From the NCBI GenBank assembly GCA_022484695.1, contig JAKVKU010000011.1, forward strand, positions 50,116-114,115: a stretch of 64,000 nt of DNA. The letters are read 5' to 3'. Positions 8,585-17,376 of the stretch are shown piece by piece. The notes under the pieces are model-generated. The model did not search any database and had not been told where the DNA came from. It saw nothing but the letters and a program-made list of their open reading frames with translations. This stretch comes from Lactobacillus sp. GTDB lineage: Bacteria > Bacillota > Bacilli > Lactobacillales > Lactobacillaceae. How positions within the stretch are numbered: position 1 is the first letter of the stretch; each line of letters opens with the position of its first letter. Position numbers and translations under genes: made by a program.

Positions 8585-9654
8585 AACGTTTTGGATTATT
8601 TGCCATTGTCATCGTGATCATCAGTGCCCTGCTGGGACTGGGGGTACATCAGTTAAATCAAGCCTCAGGCCAAGGCAATGCGGCGAAAACTTTGACGATT
8701 TTCAACTGGGGGGATTATATCGATCCCGCACTGATTGCTAAATTTGAGAAACAGACTGGTTATCAAGTAAAGTATGAAACCTTTGATAGTAACGAAGCCA
8801 TGTTTACCAAGATTCAACAAGGGGGGACGGCCTATGATATCGCCGTACCCAGTGATTATATGATTCAAAAAATGCGCAAGGCGAAATTGTTACTGCCCAT
8901 TGACCACCGCAAACTAAAGGGCTTGGATAATATTAACACGCAATTTTTGAACCAGTCTTTTGACCCCCATAATCGTTATTCCGTGCCTTATTTTTGGGGA
9001 ACTCTGGGCATTATTTATAATGATAAATACGTCCGGGCTGATGAGATGCAGCATTGGCAGGATCTCTGGAACCCTAAATGGCGCAATAGCATTATGTTAG
9101 TGGACAGTGCCCGGGATATTATGGGCTTTGCCTTGGTTCGGGATGGCTATAGTATGAATTCCACCAATCTTGACCAATTGCAACAAGCGGCGGGGACCCT
9201 AAATAAACTGGCCCCGAACACCAAAGCGGTGGTGGCTGATGAAATTAAAATGTACATGATCGCCAATGAAGCGCCTTTGGCTGTTACCTGGTCCGGGGAA
9301 GCGTCAGAAATGCTGGCTGGCAACAGTCACTTACATTATGTGGTGCCAACGGAAGGCAGCAATTTGTGGTTTGATAATATCGTCATGCCCAAGACAGCCA
9401 AACATCAAAAGGCCGCCTATGCCTTCATGAATTTCATGTTGGAACCTAAGAATGCCGCGCAAAATGCGGAATACATTGGCTATGCCACCCCGAATAATAA
9501 GGCCAAAGCTTTATTGCCGAAGGCCGTTCGAGATGATCGTCAATTTTATCCCCCAGCTGCGGCAATGAAGCATCTGGAGGTTTATGCGGATTTAGGCACC
9601 AAGTGGGTCCAGCAGTACAATGACCTGTTCTTGGAATTTAAGATGCATAGTTAA
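8581..9654 (+). CDS. potD: Spermidine/putrescine-binding protein PotD
   Basis: 357 residues, overlapping potC by ATGA. After an N-terminal hydrophobic segment (residues about 4-22) comes the PotD-type start LTIFNWGDYIDPALIAKFEKQTG; later SVPYFWGTLGIIYN and the Trp/Asp residues of the polyamine site region (VTWSGEASEML, EGSNLWFDNIVMP) are visible. There is no Cys after the hydrophobic segment, so it cannot be a lipoprotein as written; it is more likely held by an uncleaved N-terminal anchor. It captures spermidine or putrescine outside the membrane. A terminator follows. Confidence 0.93.
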   Translation: MKRFGLFAIVIVIISALLGLGVHQLNQASGQGNAAKTLTIFNWGDYIDPALIAKFEKQTGYQVKYETFDSNEAMFTKIQQGGTAYDIAVPSDYMIQKMRKAKLLLPIDHRKLKGLDNINTQFLNQSFDPHNRYSVPYFWGTLGIIYNDKYVRADEMQHWQDLWNPKWRNSIMLVDSARDIMGFALVRDGYSMNSTNLDQLQQAAGTLNKLAPNTKAVVADEIKMYMIANEAPLAVTWSGEASEMLAGNSHLHYVVPTEGSNLWFDNIVMPKTAKHQKAAYAFMNFMLEPKNAAQNAEYIGYATPNNKAKALLPKAVRDDRQFYPPAAAMKHLEVYADLGTKWVQQYNDLFLEFKMHS

Positions 9655-9656
9655 GC

Positions 9657-9700
9657 AAAAAAGTATTGATTGCCAAAATGTCAGCAACCAATACTTTTTT
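9657..9700. terminator. Bidirectional terminator between potD and DUF1361 gene
   Basis: AAAAAAGTATTG pairs with CAATACTTTTTT with an inner TTGC/GCAA pairing; T runs are present on both strands, serving the convergent genes. Confidence 0.8.
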
Positions 9701-10364
9701 AACGTTCAGGGGAATTATCCGTGAGTTTACCAAAGATATAAATACTTAAATAGATACCATTACACAAAACGAAAATAATTAAGAAGAACAGCCAGCTGTT
9801 TAACTGCCACATATGGGCAATGGGTTCTAAAATAGCTTTAGGATCCAACAGATAAATGGTGTGAATGCGCAAGAAACGGCCAATATAAATGCCGATACTG
9901 GTGAGGAACAAAATCACCTCTAAGACGACGAACTGCGCTTTGACACTGGCCTTAAAGAAGCGCTGGGCAATTTGTTGGGCCATATTTTTTAAGGTGGCAA
10001 AACCGATGATGGTGGAAATCAAGGCAATTCCCACCAAGTAAGCGAAGTACAGCCACAAATGAGGGCTTTCGCGGATCAATAGGGTCACGGGATTATAAGG
10101 GTGTAACAAGGACAGGTGAAACAGGTCGGTTATTAAGTAGGGGTTGTTGGGATAAAATAGCAACCATAAAATACTGATGATCACAAATAGGCCGTTATGT
10201 TTGGGGTGACCGTTACCCAGATGAAAGCCTAATTCAATTGGGATATAAGCCAGTAAGGTGTTTAAAAAGATAAAGTCGAAGGGCTCGGTGATAAAGAAGA
10301 ACGCAAACAGTAAAAAGAAACCATAGGCCAAGCGAATCAGCCACTGTAATTGGGTTTTTTTCAA
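9699..10364 (-). CDS. DUF1361 family membrane protein
   Basis: 221 residues from a TTG at 10364, chosen because GGAG lies 8 nt upstream; an upstream in-frame TTG (10391) has no such site. Six or so hydrophobic segments fill the protein. The motif FYPNNPYLITDLFHL near residue 65 is the hallmark of the DUF1361 family (typically F-P-N-A-P-Y-x-x-T-D-L). The function of this family is unknown. It is a single gene between the pot operon and the divergent cdaA operon, with a shared terminator at its 3' end. Confidence 0.78.
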   Translation of the reverse strand: MKKTQLQWLIRLAYGFFLLFAFFFITEPFDFIFLNTLLAYIPIELGFHLGNGHPKHNGLFVIISILWLLFYPNNPYLITDLFHLSLLHPYNPVTLLIRESPHLWLYFAYLVGIALISTIIGFATLKNMAQQIAQRFFKASVKAQFVVLEVILFLTSIGIYIGRFLRIHTIYLLDPKAILEPIAHMWQLNSWLFFLIIFVLCNGIYLSIYIFGKLTDNSPER

Positions 10365-10461
10365 AATTAAGACTCCAATGTTAAGATTCAAACAATTGTA
10401 TTCATTCTACCAAACTTTGCCAAAAATTGGCTAATATTTATGTTGTGGACTGGATTGAACA

Positions 10462-10491
10462 TTCAACATGAACTAAGTTTCATGGTATAAT
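10462..10491 (+). promoter_or_regulatory. cdaA-cdaR-glmM promoter
   Basis: Extended -10 TGGTATAAT (TATAAT at 10486-10491) with a weak -35 TTCAAC (10462-10467), spacer 18. The start codon follows 30 bp later after AGGAGG. Confidence 0.65.
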
Positions 10492-10521
10492 AACACGGAT
10501 GATTTTTTTAGGAGGTCCCGG

Positions 10522-11355
10522 ATGTCAATTAATTGGTCAAGCATTTGGACATTGCAAAATTTAATGAATGTCATTGACATTGCAGTGGTCTGGTATTTTA
10601 TTTATAAGTTAATCATGTTGATGAAAGGCACCAAGGCAGTCCAGCTGATGAAGGGGATCGCGGTAATCATCGCCATCAAATTGATCAGTTGGTTTTTGAA
10701 TCTGCAGACGGTCTCTTACATCATGGATCAGGTCATCAATTGGGGTGTCTTGGCATTGGTGGTAATTTTTCAACCGGAAATCCGGCGGGGACTGGAACAT
10801 ATCGGGCGTAGTGCCTTGTTTAGACGCAATGGTCAAGATATCAATCAAGAAACCGAGAATATGATCAAGGGCTTAGATAAGGCGATTCAGTACATGTCTA
10901 AACGCCGTATTGGGGCTTTGATCACCATTCAAATGTCCACGGGTCTAGAAGATTATATTGAAACTGGGATTCCCCTGGATGCGGATGTCACTGGGGAGTT
11001 GTTGATCAATATCTTCATCCCCAATACGCCGTTACATGATGGCGCCGTGATTATCCGCGATGGCAAAATTGCGGTGGCCGCAGCCTACTTACCCTTGTCA
11101 GAAAGTAATATGATTCCTAAAGAATTAGGGACGAGACATCGGGCTGCTGTGGGTATCAGTGAAGTCACCGATGCCTTGACGATTGTGGTCTCTGAAGAAA
11201 CTGGCGGGGTGACCATCACCAAGAACAGTGAGTTACTCAGAGATTTGACACAAAAAGATTATTTGAAGTATTTGAATACCCAATTAATACCTGAGCCAAC
11301 CGAAAAAAGTGGCATTCGTGAATTTATTGACGGTGTCTTCAAAAGGGGGGCCTAG
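10522..11355 (+). CDS. cdaA: Diadenylate cyclase CdaA
   Basis: 277 residues. Three N-terminal membrane segments (about 15-35, 42-60, 70-85) precede the DAC catalytic domain, which shows both signature motifs: DGA at 173-175 (within PLHDGAVIIRDG) and RHR at 205-207 (GTRHRAA). It condenses two ATP into c-di-AMP, the essential second messenger controlling potassium and osmolyte balance and cell-wall homeostasis. It heads the conserved cdaA-cdaR-glmM operon; cdaR starts 3 bp after its stop. In characterised species CdaR and GlmM both bind and modulate CdaA; here that is inferred from the operon. Confidence 0.96.
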   Translation: MSINWSSIWTLQNLMNVIDIAVVWYFIYKLIMLMKGTKAVQLMKGIAVIIAIKLISWFLNLQTVSYIMDQVINWGVLALVVIFQPEIRRGLEHIGRSALFRRNGQDINQETENMIKGLDKAIQYMSKRRIGALITIQMSTGLEDYIETGIPLDADVTGELLINIFIPNTPLHDGAVIIRDGKIAVAAAYLPLSESNMIPKELGTRHRAAVGISEVTDALTIVVSEETGGVTITKNSELLRDLTQKDYLKYLNTQLIPEPTEKSGIREFIDGVFKRGA

Positions 11356-11358
11356 CAC

Positions 11359-12498
11359 GTGAACAATTTGTTTAACCGACCATGGGTCTACAAAGTTATT
11401 TCACTCATATTTGCCCTAGGCCTATTTGCTTACGTCAATGTGGGACGCTTGTCCACTACCCGGGGATCCACTGAAAATAATCAACAGGTTTTGGCCACTA
11501 AAAAGGCGTCTGTGAAAGTGCCTTTAGAGGTTCAAAGTGATACGAATCGCTATTTTATTACCGGATATCCTGAAAAAGTAACTGTTCATTTAGAAGGGCC
11601 CAGTGCATTAGTTACCACTACGGTGAATACGCAAAATTTTAAAGTGATCGCGGATTTGCGTAATTTAAGTGTGGGCAAGCATGTGGTCAAATTGACCCAG
11701 CAGGGCATTAATAAGGAATTAGCTTATCGCGTTGCTCCTAAATATATTACGGTGGATATCCAGCCTAAACAAACCCGTAAATTCCCGATCCAGTTACAAT
11801 TTAATCAAGAAAGTGTTGCTGAAGGCTATAAGATCGGCACCGCCAGGTTGAGTCAAGAAACGGTAACGGCTACGGGGTCTAAAACAGACATCAACAAGGT
11901 CAGTCAAGTGATTGCCAACGTTAGTGTTTCTAAAGGGCGCAAGACGGATGTGGATCAAGAGGTCTTGTTACAAGCGGTGGACAGTTCTGGCAAGATCGTG
12001 AATGTTTTGTTAGATCCCCAGACCGTACATGTGAATATTCCCATCTATTTGCCTAGTAAAAATGTGGCGCTCGACTTTAGCCAAACCGGCACAGTTGATA
12101 AAACGGCCCATTATGATTTTGCCAGTGATTCTAAGACAGTGAAGGTCTATGGGGTTCAAAGTGTATTAGATAAACTTAAGAAATTGACCGTCCCTGTGGA
12201 TGTCACTGGCGCGACGGGAACGATCAACCGGACTGTTAAGATTAACTTAAAGGATACGGGTTTGGACAGTGTGGATCCAAACAGTATTCAGGTGATCATT
12301 AAGGTGACGAAGACAGGTAATAGTGACACGAGTGATTCCCAACAAAGTAATGCCAGCACGGCTGGGAGTCAAAGTGCTTCCCAACAGTCGGCATCAAGCG
12401 ATGCACAGTCAACAGCTAGTTCATCGTCTACCAAGAGTTCAAGCAGTTCATCTAGTAGTACGCAACAGTCGTCTCAAGACAGTAGCGACGATCAATAA
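11359..12498 (+). CDS. cdaR: CdaA regulatory protein CdaR (YbbR domains)
   Basis: 379 residues from GTG 11359. A single membrane anchor near residues 9-27 is followed by tandem YbbR-type beta domains (about 50-310; repeated PVEVQS/YPEKVTVHLEGP-like and KVTATGSKTDINKV-like units) outside the membrane. The last ~60 residues are almost only Ser, Gln, Thr, Asp and Ala, a disordered extracellular tail. It binds CdaA in known systems and modulates c-di-AMP output. It sits 3 bp after cdaA and 27 bp before glmM. Confidence 0.93.
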   Translation: MNNLFNRPWVYKVISLIFALGLFAYVNVGRLSTTRGSTENNQQVLATKKASVKVPLEVQSDTNRYFITGYPEKVTVHLEGPSALVTTTVNTQNFKVIADLRNLSVGKHVVKLTQQGINKELAYRVAPKYITVDIQPKQTRKFPIQLQFNQESVAEGYKIGTARLSQETVTATGSKTDINKVSQVIANVSVSKGRKTDVDQEVLLQAVDSSGKIVNVLLDPQTVHVNIPIYLPSKNVALDFSQTGTVDKTAHYDFASDSKTVKVYGVQSVLDKLKKLTVPVDVTGATGTINRTVKINLKDTGLDSVDPNSIQVIIKVTKTGNSDTSDSQQSNASTAGSQSASQQSASSDAQSTASSSSTKSSSSSSSSTQQSSQDSSDDQ

Positions 12499-12525
12499 TT
12501 AATTAGATAGTTGAGAGGTATAAAA

Positions 12526-13884
12526 ATGACAAAGTATTTTGGAACTGATGGCGTTCGTGGCATCGCCAATAAGGGTTTGAAACCAGAAATGGCCTTTAAA
12601 TTGGGGCGCGCTGGTGGGTATGTGTTGACCCAGCACAATGCGGACAAAAATAAACAACCCCGGGTATTAGTTGCAACGGATACGCGGATTTCTGGACCGA
12701 TGTTAAAAGACGCGTTGATCTCTGGCTTATTGTCAGTGGGAATCGAAGTATTAGATTTAGGCGTGATCACCACACCGGCTGTGGCCTATTTAATTCGGGT
12801 CCAAGATGCCGATGCTGGGATCATGATTTCTGCTTCCCATAATCCGGCTGAAGATAACGGCATCAAATTCTTTGGATCCGATGGCTACAAGCTATCCGAT
12901 GAAACTGAAGAAGAAATTGAAGCCTATATCGATGCCCCTACCGATGACCTACCCCGGCCTTCAGCTGATGGGTTAGGGACCGTTGAGGATTATCCGGAGG
13001 GTTCTTTAAAATACTTACAATTTTTAGCCCAGACTTTACCAGATGATTTATCCGGTTTAAATATTGTCTTAGATGCGGCTAATGGATCGACATCTAACTT
13101 AGTCAGTCGTTTATTTGCTGATGTGGAAACGGATTTCACCACCATTGCCACCAAACCAGATGGGTTAAATATCAATAAAAATGTTGGATCGACGCATCCC
13201 CAAGAATTAGCTAAAACTGTTGTCGAACAAAATGCTGATGCCGGCCTGGCTTTTGATGGCGATGGGGATCGCTGCATTGCCGTTGATGAATTAGGCAATA
13301 TTGTCGATGGGGATAAGATCATGTTTATCCTGGGCAAGTATTTCAGCGCCAAGGGTCGGTTAAAACAAGAAACCATCGTTACCACCGTTATGAGTAATAT
13401 CGGTTTATATAAAGCCATGGCAGCCAACAACCTGAAGTCCGTGCAAACGGCTGTGGGTGACCGTTATGTGGTGGAAGAAATGCGCAAAAATGGCTACAAC
13501 CTTGGTGGGGAACAATCTGGTCATATTATTTTATTTGACTATCATAATACTGGGGATGGCATGTTGACTGGTTTACAGTTATTAAATGTCATGAAAGTCA
13601 CCGGCAAAAAGCTATCTGAATTGGCTGGGGAAGTGCATACTTATCCCCAAAAGTTGGTCAATATCAAAGTCCGCGATAAGAAGAACTGGCAAAATTATCC
13701 AGAAATCACCGCGGCTATTGATACGGTTGAAAAAGAAATGGCTGGGGATGGCCGTATCTTAGTTCGGCCAAGCGGCACTGAACCCTTATTACGGGTAATG
13801 GGTGAAGCGGCTACTGAAGAAAAAGTTAACAATTACGTGGATCGCATCGCCGACGTTGTTCGCAATGCCATGGGTGAAGCTTAA
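12526..13884 (+). CDS. glmM: Phosphoglucosamine mutase GlmM
   Basis: 452 residues from ATG 12526, preceded by GAGAGG; an upstream in-frame TTG (12511) overlaps that site and is rejected. Motifs: [10 protein letters not shown] at the start, the phosphoserine loop ISASHNP (101-107), the metal loop DGDGDRC, sugar loop GGEQSGH, and phosphate loop [11 protein letters not shown]. It converts glucosamine-6-phosphate to glucosamine-1-phosphate for UDP-GlcNAc and peptidoglycan. Its substrate is the product of GlmS encoded 1.6 kb away. GlmM is also known to inhibit CdaA in related bacteria, which fits this operon. Confidence 0.97.
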   Translation: MTKYFGTDGVRGIANKGLKPEMAFKLGRAGGYVLTQHNADKNKQPRVLVATDTRISGPMLKDALISGLLSVGIEVLDLGVITTPAVAYLIRVQDADAGIMISASHNPAEDNGIKFFGSDGYKLSDETEEEIEAYIDAPTDDLPRPSADGLGTVEDYPEGSLKYLQFLAQTLPDDLSGLNIVLDAANGSTSNLVSRLFADVETDFTTIATKPDGLNINKNVGSTHPQELAKTVVEQNADAGLAFDGDGDRCIAVDELGNIVDGDKIMFILGKYFSAKGRLKQETIVTTVMSNIGLYKAMAANNLKSVQTAVGDRYVVEEMRKNGYNLGGEQSGHIILFDYHNTGDGMLTGLQLLNVMKVTGKKLSELAGEVHTYPQKLVNIKVRDKKNWQNYPEITAAIDTVEKEMAGDGRILVRPSGTEPLLRVMGEAATEEKVNNYVDRIADVVRNAMGEA

Positions 13885-13891
13885 AAATTAG

Positions 13892-13936
13892 AAAAGCACT
13901 GAAAATCTTGGTTGTTCAAGATTTTCAGTGCTTTTT
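13892..13936. terminator. Bidirectional terminator after glmM
   Basis: A perfect 19-bp stem (AAAAGCACTGAAAATCTTG and its complement) around a 6-nt loop; A and T tracts suit both glmM and the convergent M20 gene. Confidence 0.9.
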
Positions 13937-13937
13937 G

Positions 13938-15086
13938 TTACCCTAAATATTGTTGGATGATGTTTTTATAAATCGCGGTAATCTTATTAAAATCCGCCAA
14001 AGTTACATACTCATCTACCTGGTGGGCGGTATTATTGCCCGGTCCCAAAATCACAAAGGGCAGATCTGGGCATTTGGCTTTAAATAAGGAGGCATCAGTG
14101 GTGGGCGCTCCGGTGGTCACCACCGCTGGCCAATCGTTGGCAGTGGCTGCAGCCTGGGCGATTTCAATAATTTCTGAATGGGCGTCACTGGCAATAGCAT
14201 CAATACTGGAATCAATGCTCAAATCAATTTTATGTTTCGGCAAGGCGTTGGTAGTTGCGGCCGCCTGTTGCAGGGCGGCTTGAATGGCTTGGTTGGAAAC
14301 AGCAGTTACCGTGCGGATATTACCCCGTAAACGGGCCGCCTGGGGGATGCTATTGATTTGATTGCCCCCATTGATCAAAGTCACATTAAAGGTGGTGTGG
14401 CCTAAAGCTGGATCAGCCTTTTTTAAAATGGGCGCCATTGCTTTTTTGGCGGCAGCATAAAAATCGAATAAATGGTCAATAGCATTGATCCCTAATTGGG
14501 GCATGGCCCCATGAGCACTTTTGCCATGCGCGGTGGCAGTGAAATCAATGATGCCTTTGTGGGCGTACCACATGGTGTGATTGGTGGGTTCGCCCACAAT
14601 TAAGGCAGTCAGTGGGTTAGCGTAACCCAGATCGGCCAATTGCCGAGCCCCAAAGTTATCGATTTCTTCCCCAACTGTGAGTAGTAGCCGCAAGCCACCT
14701 TTAAACTGGAAATTGTCCGCCAATAGTTCCTTTAAAGCACTGACCATGGCCGCTACGCCGCCCTTCATATCCGAAGTGCCCCGACCGTAGATGCGACTCT
14801 TGGTGGTCTTAGCCGCAAAGGGCGGATAAGTCCAAAGATCCGTGTCTCCGGGGTCCACCACATCCAGATGGCCATTGAAACCTAAGACACGTTTTTGGGT
14901 GGTGGGGGCATTGACGTCTATGATCAAGTTCTCCCGACCCGGGGCGTACTGGACCCGTTTAAAGGTGACATTTGGCTGATCCCCTAAAAAATCCTGGATC
15001 ACATTAGCTACTTGACTCTCTTTATCATTAACAGATGCTATTTTTAAAATTTTTCTTAATAATTCGATACGATTTTCTTCAGACAT
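13938..15086 (-). CDS. M20-family deacylase (ArgE/DapE type)
   Basis: 382 residues of the zinc-dependent ArgE/DapE/ACY1/CPG2 family. Metal ligand motifs are all visible: GHLDVV, GRGTSDMKGG (bridging Asp), GEE (general base Glu plus ligand), VGEPT and a His near the C-terminus (NTAHQVDEY); AHGKSAHGAMP marks the dimerisation/substrate lid. It probably hydrolyses an N-acyl amino acid or N-succinyl-L,L-diaminopimelate; annotators often call such genes dapE, but substrate cannot be decided from the sequence. It is a lone minus-strand gene, with its start preceded by GAAAGAGGGAAAGG. Confidence 0.85.
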   Translation of the reverse strand: MSEENRIELLRKILKIASVNDKESQVANVIQDFLGDQPNVTFKRVQYAPGRENLIIDVNAPTTQKRVLGFNGHLDVVDPGDTDLWTYPPFAAKTTKSRIYGRGTSDMKGGVAAMVSALKELLADNFQFKGGLRLLLTVGEEIDNFGARQLADLGYANPLTALIVGEPTNHTMWYAHKGIIDFTATAHGKSAHGAMPQLGINAIDHLFDFYAAAKKAMAPILKKADPALGHTTFNVTLINGGNQINSIPQAARLRGNIRTVTAVSNQAIQAALQQAAATTNALPKHKIDLSIDSSIDAIASDAHSEIIEIAQAAATANDWPAVVTTGAPTTDASLFKAKCPDLPFVILGPGNNTAHQVDEYVTLADFNKITAIYKNIIQQYLG

Positions 15087-15211
15087 ACCTTTCCCTCTTT
15101 CAACAACTCACCTTATGGTCTCAAAAAAAGCACGCCGTGGCAAGCCATTCGCTGAAATAATTATGGAACGGACCAATGTATTTTTTTATATAGACCAATA
15201 AATACAAAAAC

Positions 15212-15240
15212 TTGACACTTGCTAGTCAAGCGGGTATTAT
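15212..15240 (+). promoter_or_regulatory. glmS promoter
   Basis: Consensus TTGACA (15212-15217), 17-bp spacer, TATTAT (15235-15240). The -35 lies in an inverted repeat CTTGAC-8 nt-GTCAAG (15211-15230) that may be incidental or an operator. Confidence 0.85.
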
Positions 15241-15302
15241 ACTCAGTGTTTCCAAAAATAATACCGGGGAAAGAGGCATATACCAATTTAGGTGAAAGGA
15301 CA

Positions 15303-15430
15303 GCGCCTGGTCCAATTTAATTGGATGACGAGGAATGAGCTTATCGAAAGATTCGGCGGGTGGCTCAAGGGTTCGCACTCTAAAGACCAACTACAAAAAC
15401 AGACTGTAAAGCCTGAACAGAATGGTGGTC
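15303..15430 (+). ncRNA. glmS self-cleaving ribozyme/riboswitch
   Basis: The 5' leader of glmS contains the conserved core of the glucosamine-6-phosphate-activated ribozyme in the right order: AGCGCC with the expected cleavage point between A15302 and G15303, a helix, GACGAGG (15328 onward), TTATCGA, TCGGCGGGTG, and a closing helix GACCA/TGGTC near 15386 and 15426. When cell GlcN6P is high the RNA cuts itself and the mRNA is degraded, lowering GlmS. It starts about 60 nt after the promoter and ends about 58 nt before the glmS ATG. Boundaries are approximate. Confidence 0.93.
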
Positions 15431-15488
15431 AGCGATTGGAAACGATTTGACAACTTATAAAATAATAACTGAAGAGGATGTTTAAAAT

Positions 15489-17303
15489 ATGTGTGGAATC
15501 GTTGGCGTAATCGGTAAAAAAGATACAACTGAAATTTTATTGAATGGTTTACAAAAATTGGAATATCGTGGTTATGATTCAGCTGGTATTTATGTCAATG
15601 ACCAAGCTGGCCATGACTACTTAGTCAAAGAAAAAGGCAAGATCGCTGAACTTGATAAAGCCGTTGGCCCTGAAGTCCAAGGCACAATGGGTATTGGCCA
15701 TACCCGCTGGGCAACCCATGGCGAACCAAGTCATGACAATGCCCATCCTCAAGTATCTGCCAGTGGTCGTTTCTACTTGGTGCATAACGGGGTTATCAAC
15801 AACTATCAAGATCTTAAAGCCCAATATTTAAAAGGCGTTCACTTTGTCAGCTCCACTGATACGGAAGTGGCTGTCCAATTAATTGCAGAATTAGTTGAAG
15901 ATGGCGGCATGGATACTGAAAGTGCCTTCCGCAAAGCATTGAGCTTGATCGATGGCTCTTATGCTTTCTTATTAGTGGATCGGGAACAACCTGATAAATT
16001 ATTCGTAGCTAAGAACAAGAGCCCATTATTGATTGGTGTGGGTGATGGCTTTAACGTAGTATGTTCAGATGCCTTGGCGATGGTTGCCCAAACCAAAGAT
16101 TTCGTAGAATTACACGATGGCGAAATGGTTGTTGTGACCAAGGATAAAATCAGCATCACGGATGCAGACAACCAGCCTGTTGAACGCAAACCTTACACGG
16201 TTAATATCGATGCTTCTGATATTTCTAAGGGCACATATCCATATTACATGCTCAAAGAAATTGACGAACAACCAAACGTTTTGCGGCGCTTAGTTTCTGA
16301 ATATATGAATGAAGATGGCAGTTTCAATTTTGATCCAAAATTAATTGAAGCCCTACGTGAAGCTGATAAGTTGTATATTGTCGCTGCTGGGACCAGTTAC
16401 CATGCTGGTTTAGTGGGCAAGCCAATCATTGAAGAAGTTGCTAAGATTCCAGTTGAAGTGGAATTAGCTTCTGAATTTGGTTACCACATGCCATTACTGT
16501 CTAAAAAACCATTCTTCATTTATTTGACCCAAAGTGGTGAAACCGCTGATAGCCGCCAAGTTTTGGTTAAGACCAATGCTTTGGGCTACCCAAGTTTGAC
16601 CATCACCAATGTGGAAGCTTCGACATTATCTCGGGAAGCAGATTACACCATCTTATTACATGCTGGTCCTGAAATTGCCGTGGCTTCTACAAAGGCCTAT
16701 ACCGCACAAATTACCATTGAAGCAATGCTTGCTAAAGCTTTAGCCGTTATCAACAAAGTTCCTGGTGCTGAAGATTTCGATTTGAAGTATCAATTAAGTT
16801 TAGCAGCTAATGGCATGCAAACCATTGTAGATGCCAAAGCCGACTTGGAACAATTAGCCCATGAATTCTTTGCCAATACCCGCAATGCCTTTTATATTGG
16901 CCGGGGGATCGACTACTGGGCCAGCTTGGAAGCTTCTTTGAAACTTAAAGAAGTGTCTTATATTCAAGCTGAAGGTTTTGCCGCTGGGGAATTGAAGCAC
17001 GGGACTATTTCCTTGATTGAAAATGGCACACCTGTTGCTGCAATCATCACGGATAAAGAAACCGCTTCTCATACCCGGGGCAACGTGCAAGAAGTTGAAG
17101 CACGGGGTGCTAAGACTTTGAAGATCGTCAGTGAAGACTTAGCTAAACCTGGCGATCAAATCGTCATTCCAACCTTGGATACGGTTTTATCCCCACTTGT
17201 TAGCATTGTACCAACCCAATTATTAGCTTACTATGCAACCTTGCAACGGGGCTATAATGTGGATCAACCAAGAAACTTAGCTAAGAGTGTAACGGTTGAA
17301 TAA
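15489..17303 (+). CDS. glmS: Glutamine-fructose-6-phosphate aminotransferase GlmS
   Basis: 604 residues, full length. The N-terminal glutaminase domain begins MCGIVGVIG with the nucleophile Cys2; EYRGYDSAG and GHTRWATHG follow. Two SIS sugar-isomerase domains contain AAGTSYHAG and SQSGETADS-type motifs, and the protein ends DQPRNLAKSVTVE as in all GlmS. It makes glucosamine-6-phosphate from fructose-6-phosphate and glutamine, the entry to amino-sugar and peptidoglycan synthesis. Controlled by the ribozyme in its leader. A terminator follows at 17317-17348. Confidence 0.98.
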   Translation: MCGIVGVIGKKDTTEILLNGLQKLEYRGYDSAGIYVNDQAGHDYLVKEKGKIAELDKAVGPEVQGTMGIGHTRWATHGEPSHDNAHPQVSASGRFYLVHNGVINNYQDLKAQYLKGVHFVSSTDTEVAVQLIAELVEDGGMDTESAFRKALSLIDGSYAFLLVDREQPDKLFVAKNKSPLLIGVGDGFNVVCSDALAMVAQTKDFVELHDGEMVVVTKDKISITDADNQPVERKPYTVNIDASDISKGTYPYYMLKEIDEQPNVLRRLVSEYMNEDGSFNFDPKLIEALREADKLYIVAAGTSYHAGLVGKPIIEEVAKIPVEVELASEFGYHMPLLSKKPFFIYLTQSGETADSRQVLVKTNALGYPSLTITNVEASTLSREADYTILLHAGPEIAVASTKAYTAQITIEAMLAKALAVINKVPGAEDFDLKYQLSLAANGMQTIVDAKADLEQLAHEFFANTRNAFYIGRGIDYWASLEASLKLKEVSYIQAEGFAAGELKHGTISLIENGTPVAAIITDKETASHTRGNVQEVEARGAKTLKIVSEDLAKPGDQIVIPTLDTVLSPLVSIVPTQLLAYYATLQRGYNVDQPRNLAKSVTVE

Positions 17304-17316
17304 TTAAGCAACCTGA

Positions 17317-17348
17317 AGCCATCAGCGAAAATGCTGATGGCTTTTTTT
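17317..17348 (+). terminator. glmS terminator
   Basis: AGCCATCAGC-gaaaat-GCTGATGGCT followed by seven T. Confidence 0.88.
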
Positions 17349-17361
17349 GTCACGGCGAGTT

Positions 17362-17370
17362 TGCTATGAT
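17362..17370 (+). promoter_or_regulatory. Extended -10 element of the methyltransferase gene
   Basis: TGCTATGAT ends 6 nt before ATG 17377; no clear -35 beyond the T tract of the preceding terminator. Confidence 0.45.
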
Positions 17371-17376
17371 GACATT

